A DNA stretch of 17,448 bases from Mucidula mucida (Eukaryota > Basidiomycota > Agaricomycetes > Agaricales > Physalacriaceae): the NCBI GenBank assembly GCA_015501055.1, contig JADNYV010000718.1:1-17448 (forward strand), read 5' to 3'. Below are positions 7,953 to 16,139 of this stretch, piece after piece. How positions within the stretch are numbered: position 1 is the stretch's first letter; every line of letters starts with the position of its first letter. Both the position numbers and the translations under genes were made by a program. The notes under the pieces are model-generated. The model was given only the letters and a program-made list of their open reading frames with translations, had not been told where the DNA came from and did no database searches.

Positions 7953-10684
7953 CACGGCACTTTTGTGGTGCCCGAAGGAAGGGATATTGAAGCGATTTTT
8001 CCAGTCTTGGAGCCGGAAATGCAATGATACAATCACATTTCGCCTTGTCCGTTTCATGTTCTGCGCGTTCTAGTATCAGCTTGGCGTAATCTCCGCGCAG
8101 AAATTGTTTGACTTCGGCTTGACGAGCATAAGAGGCAGCGAAGGCGGCTTCGAACTGTAATCGCAGAACAGCTGTTAGCTGCGGTCCGAGCACATATGCA
8201 GCAGAACAGAGGTCCCGATTGATTTTGGTGCGCTTCAGACTGGCATGAGCAAAAGCTTTGAGAACGTCGGCCTTTCCCGAGGCTACACAATCAGCCGCGG
8301 GATTAAGGGGGAGCGGTAACATGCGCTCAAGCCTACGGACCGAACCCATTTTAATCAATGCGTAAAAGGCGAGAATTTACTCACAGTACTCGAGTAGAGA
8401 CATTCTCTGAAGGACCGGTGAAGGAGAGATAGATGAGGACGTCCCAGCATAGCCGCGCCTCAGCTTCATTTCCAGTACCAACGGAAGCGTTCACGCGTCT
8501 AGCGCTCTCGACAGTCCATAGCAAGAGTGACAATGATTCGCTAATCTGACTCGAATCGGCTTCGTCGAGAGGCTCGAACGTAGCACTCGCAATCTCGTTT
8601 GGGATCAAGAAGTCCTCGTTATCAAGGTTTTGTCGGGCATCTTCAAACGCTTTGATCTGAGCCGTGAAGACTTCGCAAATAGGAGTCAAAATGGACTCTA
8701 CCAGAACAGAGAACTTCTGCGTACGATATTAGCACTATTCTTCCGAAACTCAACTACTCACTGCTGGGAGAGGTCTATAACCTGTGAGAGCGTCATATCC
8801 CTCAATGACTTCATTGATCTCCTCGGTAAGAGCACGAGTTTCGGTGCTGGGTTTGTCGGGAAGAGCCGCGTTGCTCAGTGAAGTGTCGTCAGTGGCAAGC
8901 CGTATACGACTCACCTCTATGACGTTCCGGTCATAGAGGATACTTCCAATACTGAGATCGTCCCCTGATATACCTTTCTCGCTCCTGGCGCATAACCTGG
9001 AAAGCCAGTCAACAAAAGGAAGGAGGGTGCATATAGCATCAAACGAACTTGGATGCCGCCAGACGGCTGTTTGAGCGTTCGGACGAGCTTCTGTCCTTTG
9101 TAGATGAGTTGGAGCCCTTTTCCCTTGAGGATCGAGTGATTAATGGTGAGAGCACCCAATGCAACGACAACTTACTGAGCACGCTCTCTAGGAAACACAT
9201 GTCAGAGCTTGCTGTATGCCTCTCTGGACGAGACACATACTTTTGCCGACCCCGAATCACGTTGTCACCGGGAGGTGGACGAGTTATTTGATTGTCTGGT
9301 GTGACCTGGTTCTGAGCGAGTCGGGAGGACGGACGGCTACTGTTGCTACGTTGAGGTTCGTTTGATGGGGCTGAGCCAGCAGAGGACTTAGACACGTCCG
9401 AAAGACATCTGGAAGCCGATTTCGACGAACTTTGGGATGAGGTGGCCAGCACATCAGCAACGGGAAAAAAGAAGAGATCTGATAATCACACACGAGGTTG
9501 AGAAGTCTGATTGAACATGATGAACCCACATCGAGATTTTGCCTTCCCATGACTCTGGTGGGCCCTTCTGATCGTCAGATTTGGAGTCCGCTCGCCACGT
9601 AAAATCACTGCAGTGCGCAATGCGGCACTGTTGGACAAGGGCGTGATACAGAGGGCGAAGAGAGAGAAGAAAAGACGCAAATAATAGCGTAGAATCAGGA
9701 TTGCTAAAATCGAAGGCGCCATCAAGAGGTGTAGAATTGGAGGAAGAAACACAGTGTACCGGAGGCTGAAGATTGCGATCAGGATTAATAGACCCGATAT
9801 ATCAAACAGTGACACCTGCCATGGCGCTTCCATGAGGATGCTGGTCTGTCCAGGCAAAGTAAAATCGAGCAGAAACTCCATTTTCCGATAGAGCAATACC
9901 GATCACAGGATCTTGAACACCCCATGTAATTCGCTGATAGTAGTGCTCTTCAGAACCTGCAAAATGGAGTGCTCGTCGGCTACACAGACAAAAGGAAACG
10001 CCACAGAACGACGGTCATGCCAGTAGTCATACAGGTGCGCATTCGGCGGCGTACTCCGTCTAGACGAGTGAGAGGACACAGAAGCATCGGCAGAACGAGA
10101 ACCTTCTGAACGGGTATCATCGGTGTCGTCAACTGCGTCAGTCTCAGTGGATAGTGGATCAATTGACATCGCATCATTTGAAAGGTGACCGGACAATGGT
10201 GAGATTACAGAGACCAGCATCGTAGCGTCGCCGACTGTCATGTCACCCAATTTATCGAAGTACGACCGAGCGAAACGGACGTTCTCACTAGGGAACATGA
10301 TCAGAAGTCTAACCTCTGAAATCTCGATGCATTATACCTGACATGTGCATCAGGGTAGCAAGAGCGTAACAAGGCATAAAGCAGGAGGGAAACAAAGGAA
10401 CGCGTTTCGCGGCTGGTAGCGTTTGAATCGCGCAGCGTTCGTATAATTGACACAGTTGAGAGTAGGGTATCCATAATATCCAGAAGCTCGTGAGGCAAGT
10501 CTTCATAAGATGTCGAAGGAGGATGTCGTTTTGTTACTTCTGTCCAAAGACGGGACGCTCTAGGCGACAGAGTGGGTTGGGCAGACAAGAGACTGGGGGG
10601 CAGGTCGTTGGTGAGATATTGGGAAATTGTAGATACTTGTGGTGGCCATTGAGAGGAGTCTGATACAGTGATATGGTCAGACAT
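7849..10684 (-). CDS. Gene A: unknown ~788-aa multi-exon protein (complete copy)
   Basis: I do not recognise the family. Reconstructed exons (minus strand): 10684-10338, 10287-10010, 9956-9814, 9765-9494, 9429-9241, 9187-9176, 9123-9049, 8996-8762, 8716-8385 and 8332-7849, a total of 2367 nt or 789 codons including the stop. All nine introns are 45-64 nt, and all phases agree. The donors at 10009 and 9813 are weak, and 10012 is an equally good alternative to 10009. The start is ATG (MSDHITVSDSSQ). Residues about 145-190 are acidic and Ser-rich. A folded-looking stretch follows (YYQRITWGVQDPVIGIALSE, then FAWTD and LLSLRPLYHALVQQC). After that comes a Ser/Arg/Pro-rich linker (exons 5-7) and an Ala/Glu-rich helical C-terminal half. 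There is no signal peptide and no clear membrane segment. The 3' end lies in the palindrome arm and ends in repeat DNA. It is divergently paired with the plus-strand gene at 10828. Confidence 0.72.
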
Positions 10685-10827
10685 GGACGCGATGATGGTG
10701 GTTATAGGTTGAGTTGGATGGCGTCATGTGACCGTCACTCGATCATCGCCAGAAACAGCGAGACGCATTGCTTTCCCTCTTTCCTTCCTACTACATGCAT
10801 CTATCTTCAATTGCTATTTTCTTCACT
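10685..10827. promoter_or_regulatory. Divergent intergenic region between gene A and the 303-aa gene
   Basis: Only 143 bp separate the two ATGs, which point away from each other, so both promoters must lie here or overlap the neighbouring gene. The plus-strand side is pyrimidine-rich (CTTTCCCTCTTTCCTTCC at 10770-10787), as is common upstream of basidiomycete start codons. No convincing TATA box is seen. Confidence 0.45.
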
Positions 10828-11795
10828 ATGCCACAGAGTCTGGAACTCGCCTCTAGCTGCTGCTCCACCTCTTCCTCCTCGCTGTTCGAGCATCAGGCCT
10901 CGAATTCCTCCGATTGTCATACGGACAGTTCCCCGCCTATCTCAGACGAAAAACAGCCTTTGCTCGCTGAGCGAGTCTGGTATATTCCGCACAGAATCTC
11001 CAGAAGTAGGCCCAAGGAGGCGCCCTTACTCTTAGTTGAAGAGGAGCTGGACTACGATGCTGAGCCGGAGGGAATCAAGGAATCGCCTTTCCGAGGCAAC
11101 AGGCTGTTTACAAAGAAACGCGTAGCGAGCGGACAGAAACGGCGTTCCTCTATTCGCGTAGCTCAAGAAAAGGTGCAGTTTCGCGTTTTGTCCTTGAGAG
11201 TAGAATAAGCCTAACCTTGTATTTGCAGACTGTTTTGCCGGGCCTGGGTGTTGTTCTCGCTGGCGCGCCTGAGCAGCCGTCATCTGTTCTTTCGATGCCG
11301 CAGAAACCACGTCTCATGGCGACTATGTTACCTGGGTCACCTTCGCCTGTAGCACTTCCCAGCCGCATGTTCAGCCCTCTCGCTCCATTCCCGTTGCATG
11401 GCATTTTATCGCCTCCCAGTGCTTTGATAGGCGCCTCTCCTTTCATGTCACCCATGTCTTCTCCGTGCTCCGCAATTCTCGTATCCAAAGTGGAGCATGC
11501 TCCAGGCCTCGGCTTGGTGTATACGTCCTGTCAATTCCAAAGTCCATCATCCTCCTTCGTTGAGATTCCATTATCGCCTCTAGCTTTTCCGCCAGATTCA
11601 GCGCGTCCGTTTATACACGATTTGAATTACAATCGGCGCCCGTCTATTGTAGGAATGTCAGGCGGAAGGGACGACGAGAGAGATAGTGTCGACACGTCGC
11701 CAGGGTTTCCTCGTTTGAGAGTAGCTAGCTATGAGCCAGAGAGATACACCTTGGATGGCCTTTCGCGCTTCCTGAACGGGGTTGGACTGGCGTAG
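10828..11795 (+). CDS. Unknown Ser/Pro-rich 303-aa protein, one intron
   Basis: Exon 1 is 10828-11172 (115 codons, starting MPQSLELASSCC), the intron is 11173-11228 (56 nt, GTGCAG..GCAG, with CTAAC upstream of the acceptor), and exon 2 is 11229-11795; splicing is phase 0. The N-terminus is Ser-rich. A basic stretch near residue 100 (KKR..GQKRRSSIR) could be a nuclear signal or phosphorylation site. The middle is Pro/Ser/Leu-rich and probably disordered, and the C-terminus (YEPERYTLDGLSRFLNGVGL) looks structured. There is no signal peptide. An in-frame TTG at 10768 would extend it but is not a plausible start. I do not recognise a family. A Pro/Ser-rich regulatory protein is a guess. Confidence 0.7.
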
Positions 11796-12125
11796 GATAT
11801 TTTACCGATACTGTACGGTTATCGGCACTTCACAAGCCTTGTACGTTGTCCAGACGCTTTCTGTTTTCTACAACCTTAAAATGCAGTTCTTGTCCCGATC
11901 TGAATACACAGCTGGCCCCGATTCCCGATCCACGTAGTGACTTCAATGCAACATGTGAGCTCGTACCTCAGCAGACTTCATGTGACGTTTGTCTCATCGG
12001 TCCAGGTTCATGACTTTGGCTGCGATCGTTTTCTAGCATGCTGAATGACTATGCGATTGAGAAACAGTTGCTTTACTTGCTTGCATAAGACCATGTACAA
12101 TTCTTCATTCATTGGGCGTCACCCT
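11796..12125. other. Convergent intergenic region
   Basis: About 330 bp lie between the stop of the 303-aa gene and the stop of the cyanase gene, which converge. It presumably holds both 3' UTRs. No further open frame, repeat or RNA gene is recognisable. Confidence 0.5.
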
Positions 12126-12880
12126 CTACCACTTTGCATATGGCAAGAACTTTCCACTGCAATGATCATCAATCAATCGTTAACCAGACAAGCGATACCT
12201 GGGCTTACCCAAATGTCAAGACCGCCCGATCACCCTTTGGGTCTGGCTTCCTCTCAACAGTGACTTTGCAGTCAATCATCGACATGATCCCGTCACCGAA
12301 CTGTATCATACAAGATCAACAACGCAGGTGAGCACGCCAAGACCCGTAACACACCTTCTCGTGTATAATAGCCTTGATAGCGGTTCCATAAACCAAGACC
12401 GACTGAATGCAAGTACTCAGGATCTGTCATGTGTGAGACCAAGCAAACACACGTCGTAGAGGCGATAGATGACCGGATCGGTGGGAGGCATGGGTCCTAG
12501 TCCACGATTGGGCCACCAATGGTCTCCCAATTCGCCAACAAGCTCAATAAGCTCAATGTGTTGAATGTCGAGCACCTCCGACACTTTCTTGAGTTCCTCT
12601 TCTGTAAATTTGGCCTGCCCGTAGAAGGCTGCTGCTACCCAAACTTCGTCTTTACCAATGGCTTTGGCGATTGCGTCGAAAGTAATGCCTTTAAAAGTGT
12701 AAGCGAAGACACAGCATCGATGGAGGAGAGCGACCAGACCTTTCTTGGCCTTTGCTTCGAACAGTTTGGAGTTCGCCGACGGGAGATTGGCGTAAGGCGC
12801 AATGGATGAGGGGATGGTCTGAGATATTATGAGTATGTGGAGTTGTGGGCTGGACTTGAACTCACGCTAGCCTGAGACAT
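12126..12880 (-). CDS. cynS: Cyanate hydratase (cyanase), six exons, 166 aa
   Basis: Cyanase converts cyanate plus bicarbonate to carbamate and CO2, and carbamate then decays to ammonia and CO2. It is cytosolic and decameric in known members. Exons (minus strand): 12880-12866, 12818-12740, 12688-12453, 12402-12355, 12300-12209 and 12156-12126, a total of 501 nt. The five introns of 47-54 nt are all in consistent phase; the 12739 donor (GTCTGG) is weak. Diagnostic motifs are ITFDAIAKAIGKDEVWVAAA and FYGQAKFTEEELKKV in the helical N-terminal domain. The catalytic domain has WWPNRGLGPMPPTDPVIYRL, IIHEKFGDGIMSMIDCKV and the C-terminal GKFLPYAKW. The catalytic Arg and Ser are present (E. coli Arg96, Ser122). 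The position of Glu99 is Asp (YRLYD), encoded by the last codon before intron 3. The length suits fungal members. The start is ATG in CACCATG. Confidence 0.95.
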
Positions 12881-13074
12881 GGTGATGGTGGTTTAAAAGT
12901 AAGAGGCGGATGATGCAAGTATTAGGCAGATGATCAGTCTTCGGGGCAAGTATAGTCCTGGACAACAATGTGACGGGCTTTATCGGAATTAAAGGTAGTA
13001 TTACATTGCTGCAGAAACCACGCGCGTGAGTAGATGAGCAGCGCGTTGGGGGTAAGATACGCACTGTACATAGT
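12881..13074 (-). promoter_or_regulatory. Upstream region of the cyanase gene
   Basis: These 194 bp lie between the cyanase ATG and the stop of the SDHAF3-like remnant, which reads in the same direction. A pyrimidine/adenine-rich leader (ACCACCATCACC) precedes the ATG. No defined TATA box or known regulator site is seen. Confidence 0.35.
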
Positions 13075-13450
13075 TCATGATTCCCCATTCTCAACCAGTT
13101 TGAAAACATCCTTCATGGCTTGCATTAGCTCGTACAGCTGCCCGACCTGTTCCGGCGACATCTAACAGCGGCCATGAGCGGGATAGAGGCAAAGTTGAAG
13201 CATCTATACGTACTTTTCCCAACAGCCGGGGATCAAGCGGTTTGCCTTTGAACGCCTTTTCGCCTCGCCCTTTCGGAAGGAGGTCCAACTACTGCTTCCA
13301 CGACGACAAGAAACCAATGATATGCACAGGATTGTCCACGCGTCAATGCACGGTGGTAGGATGACTGTTTCGCAGGCAGCGTGTTGAGAGACAAGTAGAC
13401 TCTTGGGCAAGAAGCCGGCAATGACCTGACACAAAATCACCCTACTTTCA
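13075..13450 (-). pseudogene. Decayed SDHAF3/ACN9-like gene (succinate dehydrogenase assembly factor)
   Basis: Known SDHAF3 (Sdh7/ACN9) proteins are small mitochondrial LYR-type factors that help mature the Fe-S subunit of complex II. Here two recognisable exons remain on the minus strand: 13339-13214 (VDNPVHIIGFLSSWK, then LDLLPKGRGEKAFKGKPLDP) and 13161-13075 (MSPEQVGQLYELMQAMKDVF, stop TGA). They are split by a 52-nt intron (GTACGT..TAG) in phase 0. The EQ(I/V)GQL.ELM signature and the GFL..WK block support the family. An in-frame TAG at 13291-13289 stands where the family context suggests an aromatic residue (one base from TAC). Another in-frame TGA at 13345-13343 cuts off the N-terminal half, including the expected LYR-like motif, which I could not find intact. 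No ATG start was identified. Sequencing error is an alternative to true decay. Confidence 0.65.
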
Positions 13451-13566
13451 ATGCGAGCGACGGGAGAAATGAAGCACGACAATGAAAAAGTCGTCGCGCT
13501 GAGTCACTAGTACACGTGTCCTGTGACAAGACGCGTCTCCCTTTCATCGTTCCGCCATCATCTTTC

Positions 13567-14441
13567 ATGAAGCTGACGGACACACGTTCCGCCTGGGTCA
13601 CAATTGCGGGCAAGCGAGCAGAGGAGTACGGTCTAGAAATATCGGAAGACGGCATGAATGCCACTTGTTGGATTGCTTCCGAGCTGGGAAAGGTCAGCCA
13701 TTTGTGCAGCCAGACCTACCAAGGTCTCAATTTGTAGAATTTTGAGGTATCTGTAGAGGATCTTCCCATGCGCCCGACCTTCTACGGCCTCAAAACTGAT
13801 GGAAGCCGGCAACGCGGCAAAGTTGCTGAAGCGAAGCAGGACGAGAAGTCGATATCCACCGCCCAATTTCGCCGACCGAAATTCGCCCATTCGTCTTTTC
13901 GCCCATCCGGCTATCCGGTAATTATCATGGTCTACTTAATTCAACTGCTGTGTTCTCGTGTCACCCTACTAAATGTGATATTTTCTCATATCTTAAAGCG
14001 CTACTTCAGGTCAACGGTATTGCTCCCTGTGAACCTTCTCCGGAGCACCGAAATACACCTGTTGAAGACAAACGCAGTCCTGATGCCCAAGAAGATCACT
14101 CCTCTAGCGACGATGAAGAAATCTTCCGGCTAAAGGTCAGTCTTCGCGAGACGGCAGTCCATTTGGTTGAGCTTGATTCAATTGTCGTTCAGACCCGCAA
14201 ACGTCAACTAGAACTATAACAAATAGAGGTCCGTTTTCTTTCCTCAAACCTACGCTAGATCTGCCTCTAGGATGAACTCCGAAGACATGCTAAGCTCAAG
14301 GCCAAGAAGCGCGACCAACGCAGTAATGTCAAGCGAGAGTCCTTCGAACCGAATGCTGCAGGACCATGTATGAAGAAGGTTAAGCGGGAGAACGTCCCCT
14401 CTAATGCGACTATGGATGACATTTACCTCACGTTGGATTGA
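13567..14441 (+). pseudogene. DUF7918-like orphan gene with disrupted frame
   Basis: The start ATG is at 13567. Exon 1 (13567-13692) contains SAWVTIAGKRAEEYGLEI and ATCWIASELGK, which resemble the N-terminus of mushroom DUF7918 proteins. The 45-nt intron 13693-13737 is in phase 0. The next exon begins NFEVSVEDLPMRPTFYGLK, but a shift of frame is needed around 13840-13870 to reach TEIRPFVFSPIRLSG and the downstream ALLQVNGIAPCEPSPE block. That frame meets TAA at 14217-14219, followed in frame by QIE, a 42-nt intron (14229-14270), and a basic C-terminus (KLKAKKRDQ, MKKVKRE) ending DDIYLTLD at 14441. The family assignment is from memory of the motifs, and its function is unknown. An extra unrecognised intron could remove one of the two defects but probably not both. 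Confidence 0.5.
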
Positions 14442-14740
14442 ACATTGCTAGCCGCATCGGTAGTCAGTAAGTGCTGGGAGCAGCGTCGCACGTCTGTACT
14501 TCTAGTCTCAATGCTATCGTTTTCAGCACTTCTCCACGAAATCAGGTGGGTTTTGCACGATTAAACTCGCACCGTCGAGTACTGGATGTGATCTTAAGTC
14601 GGCAGTGATGCTGACTGGCACGATGCTTGCTTCAGGATGCTGCGAAGAACAAAGGGGCGGATTCCGAGTAAGCGTGTCCACATTCGCTGATTTGTAATTC
14701 CAAGTCAGGACACAATGGGTGGCTCGATTAAGATCAATCA

Positions 14741-14757
14741 ACCATTCAGCGAATGGT
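14741..14757. other. Inverted repeat ACCATTC-AGC-GAATGGT
   Basis: A 7-bp perfect inverted repeat with a 3-bp spacer lies about 80 bp upstream of the TATA box of the 242-aa gene. Its position would suit a dimeric transcription-factor site, but this is inference from symmetry and position only. Confidence 0.4.
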
Positions 14758-14821
14758 CATTTTCTTTATTGGCGACCAACTGACCCTGCAAGTCCACGGA
14801 TGGTCCACATCGCCGGGATTA

Positions 14822-14829
14822 TATATAAA
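14822..14829 (+). promoter_or_regulatory. TATA box of the 242-aa gene
   Basis: TATATAAA lies about 130 bp upstream of the ATG at 14956. It is followed by a T/C-rich leader with several CTCACTC/CATTCAG motifs suitable for transcription starts. This is the clearest core promoter of a cellular gene in the window. Confidence 0.6.
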
Positions 14830-14955
14830 GGATTCACAGTTGCCCGCCATACTCCTTGTCATTCCGCGATTCAGTGTTTCGCGCCTCTCTGTCTTTTTTC
14901 CCTCTGCGATTCAGCGATTCGCTCTCACTCATTCAGCTATACTTTCTTGTTCACC

Positions 14956-15745
14956 ATGCTTCCGCCTCTTCCCTATCACTCGCAGAATCTAAATGGGCCG
15001 CGTACATTCGCTGTAACGACGATATACAACGTGGCCAGCACATTCACCTCCACTCCGCCTGTCGCCAACATGCCTAGCGCACGTCAGACCATTGTGTACT
15101 TGCGTCCTGCCGTGTCTGCTCCTGGTCCTCTCGCGTCCCGTACGAACTCCCCGCCGGCTTCGGGGAGCTCTTCGAGACGATTCAACCCATACCGGTTCGT
15201 GTTATCCGTGCATATCTAGTCTGATGTAGATTGAATGACTGCCATTCTTGTATAGCATACCGCAAACACCGCGCAAAGTTACTCCCGAGGCCAAACGACA
15301 ACTGGCACCTCGGTATGCCGCAGCATCTTCCTCGTTTACGGAGAGTGTGCAGAGGGCGACTTCGATGCTTAGTCCGACGACGACGCCCGAGCCCATTGTC
15401 AACTTTCCGTCATCGGAGCCCGTTGACTTGTCTGTCAGTCCAGCGCCTGAGCCTGCCATTGACTTGTCCTTCTTTCCAACAGACGAAGAGTGGATGTCTA
15501 TCCTAGCCTTAGCCGAACCCGTTCCGATGACTCTCACCCCACCGAGTTCTCCGGGGTGCTGTTCTCCCTTGACTGCGCTCTCTGCTACGGACGTATCCAC
15601 TGAGATCCATGCGGACGTAGAGGCACTCGAGATGAGAGAGAGTCTTGCGGAGCAGATAGAACTCAATGCATCCGCGGAAATCATGACAAGTTCTGAAGAG
15701 ACAAAGATATTCGACAGCATGATTAACGATGGTATCTTCCCGTAG
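14956..15745 (+). CDS. Unknown Pro/Ser/Thr-rich 242-aa protein, one intron
   Basis: Exon 1 is 14956-15194 (starting MLPPLPYHSQNLNGPRTFAV), the intron is 15195-15255 (61 nt, GTTCGT..TATAG, with GAATGAC near the acceptor), and exon 2 is 15256-15745. The total of 729 nt is in frame across the splice (NPYR joined to IPQTPRKVTPEAK). The start has a good context (TTCACCATG). The N-terminal half is basic and Ser/Pro-rich. The C-terminal half is acidic, with a tract alternating Pro, Glu and Asp (TTTPEPIV, EPVDLSVSPAPEPAIDL), and then a Glu-rich helix-like end (VEALEMRESLAEQIEL). No signal peptide, membrane segment or known domain is seen. An intrinsically disordered regulatory protein is a guess. A LINE is inserted 72 bp after the stop. 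Confidence 0.7.
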
Positions 15746-15816
15746 TTGGGACTTGGTCAATGCTTCTTTATAGTATGCACTGTTTAATGCCTCTCTTAGA
15801 GTAAGTAATATGTATG

Positions 15817-15838
15817 TTTTTTTTTTTTTTTTTTTTTT
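15817..15838 (-). repeat. Poly(A) tail of the LINE (22 T on the plus strand)
   Basis: An uninterrupted run of 22 T follows TATG and precedes the LINE 3' UTR. Its length and its position at the boundary with single-copy DNA fit a retrotransposition tail. The length may be uncertain in the assembly. Confidence 0.85.
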
Positions 15839-16139
15839 GTGGAACGTTTGGTATGGCTTTGCACTCTCCCGCATCTAGCAGGTGCCTGGTCGCTCAGCGC
15901 CACGGCGCGCCAAAGGCGCGGTGCTAGGCCCGTTGTATAAGTCGAGGAATTGAAACCCCGTAGAAGGAATAAATATCATAGGTAGTTCATATTAGGATGT
16001 TCATACTCTCCATAGCATTTGCTTTGAAGGCGCCTTCATCAGACCACGCGAGGAAATGCCTTACGCACTGTAGCTGTCTAGACAGCCATGTGTGGGACTC
16101 GATCTTGTAATCTCCGGTCCCGTTAGGAACCATCATCGA

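Larger units (their letters stand above)
4411..8788. repeat. Right arm of the palindrome
   Basis: This is the reverse complement of 1-4380. The last base shown to pair is 8788, only because its partner is base 1; pairing may continue beyond 8788 with sequence not shown. Unlike the left arm, this arm can be followed outward: gene A passes without interruption from 8788 up to its ATG at 10684. Differences from the left arm are concentrated between 4411 and about 5800 and are mostly one-base indels and transitions. Confidence 0.97.
14442..14955. other. Intergenic / promoter region upstream of the 242-aa gene
   Basis: No gene is seen in these 514 bp. Features are a short perfect inverted repeat at 14741-14757, a TATA box near 14822, and pyrimidine-rich leader sequence with repeated GCGATTCAG/ATTCAG motifs (14868-14938) just before the start codon. 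Confidence 0.5.

Noticed and set aside
8917..9159. 80-codon minus-strand ORF with an aliphatic, protein-like look
   Set aside because: It lies in the frame not used by the consistent exon chain of gene A. Splicing 9049/8996 gives a continuous frame in another phase, and this ORF covers introns 9124-9175 and 8997-9048.
9486..9896. 136-codon minus-strand ORF with hydrophobic runs suggesting a membrane protein
   Set aside because: It is a shadow frame. The other frame, with an intron at 9766-9813, joins upstream and downstream exons of gene A in phase and has balanced composition.
15904..15960. tRNA-like or structural RNA gene in the GC-rich hairpin with GAATTGAAACCCCG
   Set aside because: No cloverleaf with a proper anticodon arm or T-arm can be drawn. 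It lies in the LINE 3' UTR, where a hairpin is expected.
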